A stretch of 52,838 nt of DNA from a virus. The notes beneath the pieces were generated by a model, which saw nothing but the letters and a program-made list of their open reading frames with translations, made no database searches and was not told where the DNA came from. Positions 1 through 6,061 of the stretch are shown here, piece by piece (positions within the stretch are counted from its first letter, which is position 1; each line of letters begins with the position of its first letter). Location of the stretch: IMG/VR virus record IMGVR_UViG_3300046533_000456, positions 1-52,838 of that record; one strand, 5' to 3'. The position numbers and the translations under genes are program-made.

Positions 1-350
1 CCGTGGCCAGTGCTCCGACCCGTGGCCCGTGCTGGCCCGTGCTCCGATCGCGACCCGTGCCCGTGCTGGCCCGTGGTGCCCGTGGTGCGGGTCGTGGTGC
101 TCCGACCCGTGGCCCGTGGCTGTGGCCCGTGCTGCAGTGCGGGTCGTGGTGCCCGAGCTGGCCCGTTGGCCCGTGCTGGCCCGTGGTGCCCCGTGCCCGT
201 GGTGCCCCGTGCCCGAGCTGGCCCGTTGGCCCGTGCTGGCCCGTGGTGCCCGTGCCCGTGCTCCGACCCGTGGCCCGAGCTGGCCCGTTGGCCCGTGCTG
301 GCCCGTCGTGGTGCCCGTGCCCGTGCTCCGACCCGTGGCCCGTGCTTTTT
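1..350. repeat. GC-rich low-complexity repeat block at the left end
   Basis: The block is made almost entirely of the words CCCGTG, GGCCCGTG, CTGGCCCGT and CTCCGACC. A longer unit beginning GCCCGAGCTGGCCCGTTGG occurs at 151 and again at 211, exactly 60 bp later, and a third copy starts near 274. All reading frames stay open only because of the biased composition, and the translations are Pro/Arg/Ala/Trp low complexity, so no gene is called. It may be a recombination-prone end or part of an origin region; the function is unknown. Confidence 0.75.
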
Positions 351-397
351 GGTGCGTTTTCGGAGCATGCGACATTTTGTCCAATGCCGCGCGTCGA

Positions 398-540
398 CAA
401 TACGCAAAACGGCAGAAAACGGGCCGAAACGGGCCGAAATTGCCCCGAAACGGGCGGAAACGGGCAGAAAACGGGCAAAACGGGCAAAACGGGCCAGAAA
501 ACGGGCCGAAACGGCCAAAAACGGGCCGAAAACCGCGGAA
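398..540. repeat. AAACGGGC short direct-repeat array
   Basis: At least nine exact ACGGGC cores, each preceded by two to four A residues, follow one another at 9-22 bp spacing, with ACGGCA and ACGGCC variants among them. All copies point the same way. The array sits between the GC-rich block and the TAGTGGYGAC cluster, and no start codon with a ribosome binding site opens a frame through it. Short, phased, same-direction repeats resemble the iterons of replication origins, but no cognate initiator was recognised, so this role is inference. Confidence 0.6.
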
Positions 541-570
541 TCGCTGGGGACGTCCGCCGGCACGGCCCGC

Positions 571-712
571 CACCCCCCTATAGTGGTGACACCCCCTTAT
601 AGTGGTGACGTCTCAACCCCCCCCTGTAGTGGTGACCTCACCCCCTGTAGTGGCGAGGCCTGTAGTGGCGACCCCACCCCTTGTAGTGGTGATCCGCCCT
701 TATAGTGGCGGC
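571..712. repeat. TAGTGGYGAC element cluster A (7 copies)
   Basis: Seven same-direction copies of a CCCCYTRTAGTGGYGAC element have their TAGTGG cores at about 581, 600, 627, 648, 663, 684 and 703. Spacings of 15-27 bp cluster near two helical turns. Three more copies occur at 1.92-2.01 kb, on the other side of the small rightward cassette, so the element brackets those genes. It could be an iteron set or an operator array for the XRE-type protein encoded at 1340. The repeats themselves are seen directly; the role is inference. Confidence 0.75.
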
Positions 713-756
713 GCAACAACTGTGGCGTTTCGCACATTTTTATTTCCATTCGAGGC

Positions 757-785
757 TTGACGGCTAGGCGTTTCGCCCACATTTA
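757..785 (+). promoter_or_regulatory. Candidate promoter of the left rightward cassette
   Basis: A TTGACG -35-like hexamer at 757-762 is followed after 17 bp by CATTTA at 780-785. It lies between the repeat cluster and the first gene at 842, where a promoter is expected, and no alternative of similar quality was seen. The -10 match is weak. Confidence 0.4.
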
Positions 786-841
786 ACCGGGACCGGCGCG
801 GAACGCCCCGCCACCATAACCCCCGCGTAAGGAGTCAGCAC

Positions 842-1099
842 ATGGCACAACAACGTCACGAATTCGGCATGCGGTGGGACGCTCGCGTCCCGCGCAACGC
901 CATCCGCCACCACATGGGCCGCATCCATGTCGGCGTGTCCGACGAAGCGATCGCTGCCGAGATCACCGCGGCAGTCCAACGCTCGAAGGACGCGGACGCT
1001 TTCACCCCGGCGCTCGTGCGTCAGTCGATCCGCTTCGCGCTGATCTGCCACGCCCGCAACCGCGACCTGTTTCGCCGCGTCCAGGCTGGGAGGCTCTGA
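842..1099 (+). CDS. Hypothetical protein, first gene of left cassette
   Basis: An 85-residue basic protein of unknown function. The start is well supported: AAGGAG lies 8 bp before the ATG. The sequence has no membrane segment. Its pattern of alternating acidic and basic helical stretches, with a His-rich segment near residues 23-27, resembles many small phage DNA-associated proteins, but no family is recognised. It is the first gene of a four- to five-gene cassette with overlapping stops and starts; its TGA overlaps the next ATG as TGATG. It lies directly downstream of the repeat clusters and the candidate promoter. Confidence 0.7.
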   Translation: MAQQRHEFGMRWDARVPRNAIRHHMGRIHVGVSDEAIAAEITAAVQRSKDADAFTPALVRQSIRFALICHARNRDLFRRVQAGRL

Positions 1100-1308
1100 T
1101 GATCGCCAGCTACATCGTCTCCTGGGACAACCAGTACGGCACCCAGCAGTACCGCAGATACTCGCTCGACCAAGCGACACGCATGGCAGCGACGATCTAC
1201 AACCGCCCTGACGCCTACGGCATCGTAACCAGCGTCAGCATCATCCTCTCCGACGAACCACTTGACGAGCGCAGCGTCGAGGAGATCGAAGCACAGGTAA
1301 TCACATGA
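1099..1308 (+). CDS. Hypothetical small protein (69 aa)
   Basis: A 69-residue acidic protein. It begins with an aromatic-rich strand (SYIVSWDNQYG, residues 3-13) and continues with a helical middle and an acidic C-terminus (residues 52-64). Start chosen because the ATG overlaps the upstream stop as TGATG, implying translational coupling. No family recognised. Its own stop overlaps a 12-codon mini-ORF (ATGA), which in turn overlaps the XRE gene. Function unknown; probably co-expressed with the regulator downstream. Confidence 0.65.
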   Translation: MIASYIVSWDNQYGTQQYRRYSLDQATRMAATIYNRPDAYGIVTSVSIILSDEPLDERSVEEIEAQVIT

Positions 1309-1343
1309 CCATCGACAGCTTCATGCGGGTCATGCGGCCATGA
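1305..1343 (+). CDS. 12-codon bridging mini-ORF
   Basis: The peptide would be MTIDSFMRVMRP. Its ATG overlaps the stop of the gene before it (ATGA at 1305-1308), and its own TGA overlaps the ATG of the XRE gene (ATGA at 1340-1343). A mini-ORF tied in at both ends would carry ribosomes across the gap and couple translation of the regulator to its upstream neighbour. It may have no function as a peptide. Confidence 0.4.
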   Translation: MTIDSFMRVMRP

Positions 1344-1624
1344 CGACGGACGAACTTCGCGCAGCGATGAGGGAGCTTGGCATCAGCCAGGCTGACCTCG
1401 CCGCGCGGCTCGGCATCGATGTCGGGACGCTCAGCCGAATGATAAACGGTCATTCGCGGATCGCGGGCTATCTCGCGCTAACCCTGGAACTGATAAGGGA
1501 GACTAAGGCCTTAAAGGCCGAGATCGGCGACCTTCGCGAAACGATCGACCTACTGAGCCGCGCGCACCGTGCGCTCGACGCCTACGCCGTTTCCGGCGAA
1601 CTAGAAACCAGAGGATTGGTGTGA
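1340..1624 (+). CDS. XRE/Cro-type HTH regulator
   Basis: A 94-residue protein with a Cro/C1-type helix-turn-helix near residues 12-40. It carries the hallmark ISQADLAARLGI followed by the recognition-helix region VGTLSRMINGHS. A second, Leu/Glu/Lys-rich helix at residues 50-80 (LRETIDLLSR) could support dimerisation. Start chosen from the ATGA overlap with the mini-ORF before it. As the only clear DNA-binding protein of the left cassette, and one flanked on both sides by TAGTGGYGAC elements, it is a reasonable candidate to bind them; this is inference. It is shorter than typical CI repressors and lacks a cleavage domain, so Cro-like is more likely. Confidence 0.85.
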   Translation: MTTDELRAAMRELGISQADLAARLGIDVGTLSRMINGHSRIAGYLALTLELIRETKALKAEIGDLRETIDLLSRAHRALDAYAVSGELETRGLV

Positions 1625-1956
1625 TGGAAAACAGCTTTCAGTTTATGGGCGTCCTGTACCCGACGCGCACGGCCATGCTGCATGCGATCGCCCGCGAGTG
1701 GATCACGGGTGGCGGGTCGATCGCCGTCAACAGCCCCGAGGCGCGGCAGGAGTTGGCCGCCTCGCACCCGGCAGCGCTCGCCGCGGAATGCGCGCGGGAG
1801 TGGCAGCTTGACGACCGCGGCGACTTCGACGAGCCGGACGCGCCGACGCACATGGCAGAGCACGGGTACAGCCTTGCCGACCTGGCGGACGCGTTTAAGA
1901 CGGTCGCCGGTCGCACCCCCCTTGTAGTGGCGTCGCCACCCCAACCCCCCTTGTAG
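1624..1956 (+). CDS. Hypothetical protein, last gene of left cassette
   Basis: A 110-residue protein from the ATG at 1624, which overlaps the XRE stop; a GTG one codon earlier is also possible. The N-terminal half (FMGVLYPTRTAMLHAIAREW) looks like a compact helical domain found in small phage proteins, and the middle is Ala/Glu/Asp-rich. The last dozen codons (PLVVASPPQPPL) are encoded by the TAGTGGYGAC repeats, and the stop TAG is itself the TAG of a repeat copy. So the repeat cluster has either grown into the gene end or provides its terminator region. Function unknown. Confidence 0.65.
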   Translation: MENSFQFMGVLYPTRTAMLHAIAREWITGGGSIAVNSPEARQELAASHPAALAAECAREWQLDDRGDFDEPDAPTHMAEHGYSLADLADAFKTVAGRTPLVVASPPQPPL

Positions 1957-2012
1957 TGGGCGTCATAGGGGGGATTTAATACCCATTATTTCCCCCCTGT
2001 AGTGGCGACGTC
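1914..2012. repeat. TAGTGGYGAC element cluster B (3 copies)
   Basis: Three copies in the same orientation as cluster A have TAGTGG cores at about 1925, 1954 and 2000. The first two overlap the 3' end of the preceding gene. The last reads CCCCCTGTAGTGGCGACGTCACC, with a GACGTC palindrome as in one copy of cluster A. The cluster fills the space between two convergent operons and contains a long stem-loop between its second and third copies. Confidence 0.7.
1968..1997. terminator. Stem-loop between convergent operons
   Basis: GGGGGGA at 1968-1974 pairs with TCCCCCC at 1991-1997. Inside it TAAT pairs with ATTA around an ACCC loop, leaving a symmetric TT/TT internal loop. The position between the ends of a rightward gene (1956) and a leftward gene (2028) fits a bidirectional terminator. 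There is no clean U tract beyond the stem, so termination is only inferred; it could also be part of the repeat-based origin. Confidence 0.45.
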
Positions 2013-2027
2013 ACCCTGGATCAGCCA

Positions 2028-2387
2028 TCACCGTCGTCGCGACCCAACCGTCTCAGGGTCGGGCCACGGTTCGGCGGGCGCATCGGGGAGATACCTGCGG
2101 GCGAACAGCTCGCGATGCCCATAGGCCGCCTTCGTCCCCTCATCCTTTTTCTTCGGCGGCGGCTCCCACCGCGGCGGCAGCTTCCCGCGCTTCTTGAGCA
2201 CCCGGTAGACCGCGAAGAGCTGCGCCAGCGACGCGGCGAGCATCGCCTTGCCGTTCGGCAGGGCGTCGAGCCTGGTGACGTACTCGAGATGGGGGATTGG
2301 CGCGCGGGGCAGCTCGTCCCAGTAGATCGCCGGGGTCGACCGGCCCATCACCGTGGCGACGACGAAATAGGCGGCCCGGTCAGTCAT
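2028..2387 (-). CDS. Hypothetical protein, last gene of leftward operon
   Basis: A 119-residue protein. Start taken at 2387 because that ATG overlaps the upstream stop as ATGA; longer frames reaching upstream run through the neighbouring gene. The first half (residues 1-60) looks globular, with alternating hydrophobic strands and helices (YFVVATVMG, AMLAASLAQLFAVYRVLKKRG). The second half is basic and proline-rich (PPRWEPPPKKKDEG). No family recognised. It closes the leftward operon that begins at 8061 and faces repeat cluster B. Confidence 0.6.
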   Translation of the reverse strand: MTDRAAYFVVATVMGRSTPAIYWDELPRAPIPHLEYVTRLDALPNGKAMLAASLAQLFAVYRVLKKRGKLPPRWEPPPKKKDEGTKAAYGHRELFARRYLPDAPAEPWPDPETVGSRRR

Positions 2388-2533
2388 CGCTCGCACGACC
2401 TCCCCAACGGGCATGGCGGCGGATAGCCGTTGCAGATCGGGCACGGCGGGAGCAAGCCGGGACGCTCGCCCTTCTCGTCTTCCTTCGGTGCAGAGGTATT
2501 GGGGCATTCTTGGCGGGAAGAATCGTCAGGCAT
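2384..2533 (-). CDS. Small cysteine-rich protein
   Basis: A 49-residue hydrophilic protein with a CPICNGYPPPCPLGRSC stretch near the C-terminus, four Cys that could bind one zinc. Start at 2533 is supported by AAGGAG 7 bp upstream. Its stop overlaps the next gene (ATGA). No family recognised. This operon has an unusually high density of such tiny cysteine-containing proteins. Confidence 0.6.
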   Translation of the reverse strand: MPDDSSRQECPNTSAPKEDEKGERPGLLPPCPICNGYPPPCPLGRSCER

Positions 2534-2550
2534 GGAACAGCTCCTTGACA

Positions 2551-2814
2551 TTACGAGCAGCCGCCGCTTGACGACCCGCAGTTCTGGCACGTCATGCACG
2601 TCCCCGTGCGTACCATCGCTGCTGAGCCGCAGTCTTGGCAGAGGTCGCCACTGAACGCCACCCGCCGCTCAAACCCTCCCTTTCGGACGGGGAGGGGTGG
2701 GCACGGGAGCCAACCGCCGCCGTTCTCGCGGTCCCACGGTCGGATGCGGCAGAGCGTGCAGTCGTGGATGCGCCGCCCAACGGCGCGGTGGCAGATCTCG
2801 ACGATCCCATCCAT
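2551..2814 (-). CDS. Small zinc-ribbon protein with ribonucleotide-reductase-like tail
   Basis: An 87-residue protein with three cysteine groups: HDCTLC near residues 18-22, a WLPCPPL segment near 36-41, and a C-terminal ribbon from about residue 59 that reads DLCQDCG, then VRTGTC, CQNCG and SSSGGCS. From memory, the last 30 residues resemble the C-terminal cysteine tail of class II (B12-dependent) ribonucleotide reductases, but no reductase catalytic domain is present. The start at 2814 overlaps the stop of the YkgJ-like gene (TGA/ATG). It may be a free zinc-ribbon or redox partner. Function is inference. Confidence 0.6.
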   Translation of the reverse strand: MDGIVEICHRAVGRRIHDCTLCRIRPWDRENGGGWLPCPPLPVRKGGFERRVAFSGDLCQDCGSAAMVRTGTCMTCQNCGSSSGGCS

Positions 2815-3488
2815 CAGGCGGCCTGCTTGGTGAAATATTCTTCGATGTGGCTGATGATCTTCTCCCGCTCGGCGGGCGGGAGGTTTTCGAACCGGGCGAT
2901 CAGCACCTCGGCCTTTGGCAGCATCTCGGCGAAGCCGCCGAACGCCGCGACCAGCACGGTGTTCGAGTTCCAATTCGCCTCGGTCGCCATGTGCTTTGCC
3001 GCGGCCAAGCGGAGCGCCATTTCGTAGACGCGCTCGCCGACGGTGGTGCGATCGAAGCCCCAGGCCGGGCTGTGGCGGTCGCCGTCGTAGGTGTCGATGA
3101 CGCCGATGGCCGAATAGACCCGGCAATCGTAGCAGCGGCAGGCGCGGGGCCGATGGGCGTAGACCGTGCAGCCGCTCGGGCCGAGGTGGAAGCAGGCACC
3201 ATCCTCGCGCTTGCGCAGGGCGAGGCCGCCGGTTGGGTAGGGGACCAGCTCGAGGTGCGCCAGATCTTCCGCGCGTTCCTTGGCGGGGTCGACGTCGATG
3301 TGGCTGTGATAGCAGCAGGCATTGCAGCCGTTGCACGGGACCGTGTTGGGCTTGTCGAGCTTCAGGCCGGACAGGAACTCGCTCAACCGCCCGCCGTAGC
3401 GTGCGCGCAGGCTCGCGCCGGACGTCGTGTCGATCGCGGTCCCGATTTCCTTACCGATCGCATCCCTGCGCCGTTTGGCTTCACCCAT
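2814..3488 (-). CDS. YkgJ-family cysteine cluster protein
   Basis: A 224-residue protein. It starts MGEAKRRRD, a leader seen on many phage and bacterial proteins, then has C-x2-C-x2-CC at residues 52-59 (CNGCNACC), followed by ACFHL, SGCTVY and HRPRACRCYDC near residues 98-125. This set is the metal-binding pattern of the YkgJ/Fli-B-like cysteine cluster family, thought to bind zinc or an Fe-S cluster. The C-terminal 80 residues are helical. Start from the TGATG overlap with the gene upstream. Its role in a phage is unknown; modification of host protein or metal-dependent chemistry are both possible. Confidence 0.8.
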   Translation of the reverse strand: MGEAKRRRDAIGKEIGTAIDTTSGASLRARYGGRLSEFLSGLKLDKPNTVPCNGCNACCYHSHIDVDPAKERAEDLAHLELVPYPTGGLALRKREDGACFHLGPSGCTVYAHRPRACRCYDCRVYSAIGVIDTYDGDRHSPAWGFDRTTVGERVYEMALRLAAAKHMATEANWNSNTVLVAAFGGFAEMLPKAEVLIARFENLPPAEREKIISHIEEYFTKQAA

Positions 3489-3991
3489 CAGAGAGATTCC
3501 TCGACAAAGGCGAAGTGCTCCTCGGTGTCGAACCGCCACGCCGCAATCCGGCTGCTCGGGCGCTTTCCCGGCACCACAGCCCATTGCCCGTCTGCTCGGC
3601 GGGCCACGGTGTCGACCAGCACCACATCTTCCCCAACCGATCCGATCCGCAGATGGCGATCGCTGTGGTTGCGGCGATGGCGATCGAACCAGATTTGTCC
3701 CTCGGCCAGGGGTGGCGCCTGCGGGTCTTCGGCGTCCGCGTCCCAGAACAGCCTCGGCGTCGACGGCGTCGTCACCTCTCCCAGGATGACCTGGCGCACC
3801 CGTTCGGCGCGCGCGCGGTCGGGATAGGGCATCGTCAGGCGCTCGCGGACATGACACGGGCAGACGCGCATCACGTACCAGCCGCGCCCAAACCCCGGTC
3901 CCTGCGCGCTGCAGAGGTAGCGCACCACCAGCCACTGCGGCCCGTCGTGATCGTCGACCTGGGGTGCCTGTTCCGGCCACGATCTGCTCAT
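3488..3991 (-). CDS. Hypothetical protein with small beta-barrel-like C-terminus
   Basis: A 167-residue protein. Start at 3991 overlaps the upstream stop as ATGA. The N-terminal half carries VMRVCPCHVRERL and is followed by an Arg-rich helix. The C-terminal 70 residues (GQIWFDRHRRN, LRIGSVGEDVVLV, SSRIAAWRF) show a strand pattern that recalls a widespread small domain annotated in actinobacterial and phage proteins, in which a W-x-D-x2-x-R-N opening is followed by a short barrel. That resemblance is from memory and is weak. Function unknown. Confidence 0.6.
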   Translation of the reverse strand: MSRSWPEQAPQVDDHDGPQWLVVRYLCSAQGPGFGRGWYVMRVCPCHVRERLTMPYPDRARAERVRQVILGEVTTPSTPRLFWDADAEDPQAPPLAEGQIWFDRHRRNHSDRHLRIGSVGEDVVLVDTVARRADGQWAVVPGKRPSSRIAAWRFDTEEHFAFVEESL

Positions 3992-4275
3992 AGCGGATCG
4001 ATCCCGATGGCAAAGGCCTCGTACAGCCACAAATCGATCGCTTCGCTGGTCAAAAGCCGGTCGATCGCTTGGCGCAGCTCGGCGAGAAGTTCCCGATCGG
4101 TATCGGTAGCGTGGGGGTTCTGATCCCATGCCTCCGCCATGACCCACTGGCGCAGGTAGGCGCGCAGCGCGGCGATCTGGTCGCCCGACAAGTCGATGCC
4201 GTTCAGATACGCCTCGACCGCCGGGCGCAGCACGCCGGATGTCTCGTGCAGCCAGAAGCCGGGCGCGCCGGTCAT
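3988..4275 (-). CDS. Hypothetical helical protein
   Basis: A 95-residue acidic, helix-rich protein (AALRAYLRQWVMAEAWDQ; LLAELRQAIDRLL). It opens with FWLHETSGVLRPAVEAYLNG. Start at 4275 is coupled by ATGA to the upstream stop, and the stop is coupled to the next gene in the same way. The helical periodicity with few charged breaks suggests a small soluble helical bundle. No family recognised. Confidence 0.6.
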   Translation of the reverse strand: MTGAPGFWLHETSGVLRPAVEAYLNGIDLSGDQIAALRAYLRQWVMAEAWDQNPHATDTDRELLAELRQAIDRLLTSEAIDLWLYEAFAIGIDPL

Positions 4276-4505
4276 CGCGACCACACTCTCGGCGGCGAGG
4301 CCTGTGACGTGTGTCGCCACGCCCACCGTGCCTCGACGACGTGTGCCCCGGTGACGAGAGCGCAGTCGCGGCACCGGAAGGCGATCCAGATCGCGCCGTC
4401 GGACCAGCCACTGACGACGTACCCCCGCTGCCAGTGCAGCCGATGCGCCCAGCGGTGCCGGTACTCACGCAGACGCTGGATCGATCTGATGATCAATCCT
4501 TGCAC
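4272..4505 (-). CDS. Hypothetical basic protein
   Basis: A 77-residue Arg/Trp/His-rich protein from a GTG start at 4505 that lies within the end of the upstream gene; a GGGGGG run precedes it as a weak ribosome site. The middle (VVSGWSDGAIWIAFRCRDCALVTG) has a CRDC pair and strand-like segments. No family recognised. Because the start is GTG and overlaps the upstream gene by 13 bp, the exact N-terminus is uncertain. Confidence 0.5.
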   Translation of the reverse strand: MQGLIIRSIQRLREYRHRWAHRLHWQRGYVVSGWSDGAIWIAFRCRDCALVTGAHVVEARWAWRHTSQASPPRVWSR

Positions 4506-4789
4506 GGGTTGCCCCCCAGCAGGCGGATCGCGTCCTCGAACTCGCCCCTGATCCGCATGTACTCGCTGACAACCTGATCCCTGACAGCGACCGCAATATC
4601 GAGGCCGTAGCTGAGCACCAGAATCTTGTGCGCGGTCCCGAGCTGCCGGGTCAGTTCTTCACGTAGCGCCGCCGCCTGCTCTCTAGTGATGGTAATCGGG
4701 ATCTTGAGGACGATGACGTCATCGGGTTCCAGATGAAGGTTGTCGACCCGGTGCTGCAGCTCGTGACCGTTGATGGTGATGGTGCTCAT
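4493..4789 (-). CDS. Hypothetical acidic protein
   Basis: A 98-residue protein starting at an ATG (4789) that overlaps the GIY-YIG gene stop as ATGA. The layout is beta strands first (TITINGHELQ; DDVIVLKIPITITREQ), then a long helix (AAALREELTRQLG), a strand (KILVLSYGLDIAV) and a C-terminal helix, giving an alpha/beta fold of unknown family. The pattern DxVIVLK…T.EQAAALRE…ILVLS…LDI recurs in small phage proteins of unknown function. No catalytic motif is visible. Confidence 0.65.
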   Translation of the reverse strand: MSTITINGHELQHRVDNLHLEPDDVIVLKIPITITREQAAALREELTRQLGTAHKILVLSYGLDIAVAVRDQVVSEYMRIRGEFEDAIRLLGGNPCKD

Positions 4790-5478
4790 GCGGCGATCCT
4801 CCCGCGCAACGGCGTCGGGTCGTCGATGCCAGCAAATAGCGGCAGCTGTGCCACCGCAATCCTTCCTCCTGGCAGTATCCGATCTAACCAAACGACCGCA
4901 TCGGATTTTTCACCAAAGAGCTTGGTGCGGCGGCTTCCGCGCTCGTCAAGCCATTTGACAATCCAACGAGCGTCTCGCTTTTTCGCCGAGAGTCGGTAAA
5001 TTTTCTTCCATCCTGGGCGCTTACCGTACTTGGCGGTCCAGGCCGCGTGCATCTGGTCGAGTTGCGTTGAGGGGAGACCTCGCTGCTTGCGTTCCGCCGA
5101 CATTTTTGCGCGCGATGCTAAGCTGTGCGTTTTTCCGAGCGCCAGGGTCCGCAGCTTTGCTTTTGTGGCTTCGGTCCGGCGGACGCCAAATTGCGTAGGA
5201 CCACCCGGCGCTATGTTGTATCCCCGATGACGTGATGTGGCATCAAGGCGAGCGATAAATTCAATCTCTAACTCCCCTAATTCCTCAAGCGAAGAGGCGG
5301 TAGCTAACAAACGAATGGAAAATTGCTTTTCCCCATATTTGATAATTGCCCGCCCGAGGGCTGTATTTAATCGGCGCGCATGTTTTAGGTGTTCTTGAAA
5401 TCGCTGTTTGATTCGGCGCGCAGTCACCCCAACGTAGACCTTGCCGTTCACGCTATTGGTGATGCAATAAACAAACAT
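4786..5478 (-). CDS. GIY-YIG endonuclease, homing-type
   Basis: A 230-residue protein. The N-terminal catalytic motif is present as VYCITN (3-8) and VYVGVT (14-19), followed by the family's conserved Arg (near R22-R26), a Glu in the second helix and GYN near residue 85. After it comes a basic spacer (RTEATKAKLRTLALGKTHS) like the NUMOD3 DNA-binding motif of phage homing enzymes, then an AP2-like C-terminal segment. The gene is clearly more A/T-rich than its neighbours, so it is probably a recent mobile insertion into the operon. It cleaves specific DNA sites to promote its own spread; the target is unknown. Confidence 0.85.
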   Translation of the reverse strand: MFVYCITNSVNGKVYVGVTARRIKQRFQEHLKHARRLNTALGRAIIKYGEKQFSIRLLATASSLEELGELEIEFIARLDATSRHRGYNIAPGGPTQFGVRRTEATKAKLRTLALGKTHSLASRAKMSAERKQRGLPSTQLDQMHAAWTAKYGKRPGWKKIYRLSAKKRDARWIVKWLDERGSRRTKLFGEKSDAVVWLDRILPGGRIAVAQLPLFAGIDDPTPLRGRIAA

Positions 5479-6005
5479 CAGGCCACAGCCCTATATCGCA
5501 GAGGGATCTGCCACCTTTCGAGTGTGTCGATCACGCCGTCAACCGAGTAGCAGATGGCGCCGTCGATCACCGCGCCAGTTTCTTTCAGTTGCTTGAACCG
5601 CTCCCGTTGACCGACGACCTCGCGCAACGCGCCGTGCTTTGTCTTCACGATCTTCGTTTGTGACAGTTGTCCGCCGCGTCGCTTCAGCTCGATCAGATAC
5701 ACGCCCCGGTAAAAGATTAGGAAGTCGGGCATCCCGGTTTTTAACCCGCAGCGCACATAGCGTGCCGCCTGTTGTGGTGACAGTTCGACGATGCCGGCGG
5801 GATAACAGACGGCGAAGGCGGGCGGTCGCAGCAGTCCGCCCTTCTCGTCGAGGATGGACGCTACAGCCTCGTGAATGTCGCGCTCGCGCGGCTCGGGCAT
5901 GGTGAGCTTGAAGTCAGCCGGCATACCGTCTCCCCAACGCCGACCGATGTAACAACCCATACGCGGGCATTCCTCGGCGCACTGCTCGAGGCCGCAGGTG
6001 TTCAT
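5478..6005 (-). CDS. VRR-NUC (PD-(D/E)xK) nuclease
   Basis: A 175-residue protein with the VRR-NUC signature GLKTGMPDFL…YLIELKRRGGQLS, giving active-site Asp near 94, Glu near 106 and Lys near 108, and a Gln soon after. Two starts are possible. The ATG at 6005 overlaps the stop of the 19-codon membrane ORF and adds a 27-residue cysteine-rich leader (CGLEQCAEECPRMGC). The ATG at 5924 has a good GGGGAG site 8 bp upstream and gives 148 residues. VRR-NUC enzymes cut branched or flapped DNA; here a role in recombination or removal of replication intermediates is likely. Confidence 0.85.
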   Translation of the reverse strand: MNTCGLEQCAEECPRMGCYIGRRWGDGMPADFKLTMPEPRERDIHEAVASILDEKGGLLRPPAFAVCYPAGIVELSPQQAARYVRCGLKTGMPDFLIFYRGVYLIELKRRGGQLSQTKIVKTKHGALREVVGQRERFKQLKETGAVIDGAICYSVDGVIDTLERWQIPLRYRAVA

Positions 6006-6061
6006 CGATCGGCAAGCCACATGCCGACGACGAGCGCCAGGATCACCAGCGCAGTGGTCAC
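6002..6061 (-). CDS. 19-residue membrane peptide
   Basis: A GTG-started ORF (GTG overlapping the upstream TGA as GTGA) encodes MTTALVILALVVGMWLADR, essentially one membrane-spanning helix. Its TGA overlaps the next ATG as ATGA, so it is coupled at both ends. The exact fit into the chain of overlaps and the pure transmembrane composition make it more likely real than chance. Function unknown; tiny phage membrane proteins can modulate host membrane proteins or lysis. Confidence 0.5.
   Translation of the reverse strand: MTTALVILALVVGMWLADR

Noticed and set aside
3-705. Overlapping Pro/Arg/Lys-rich frames of 184-231 codons in the left-end repeats
   Set aside because: All three frames are open only because of the repeats; there is no ribosome site and no non-repetitive protein sequence.
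2697-4123. Long rightward frames opposite the leftward operon (376 and 296 codons)
   Set aside because: They overlap several coupled genes with recognisable cysteine motifs on the other strand and have no protein-like features.
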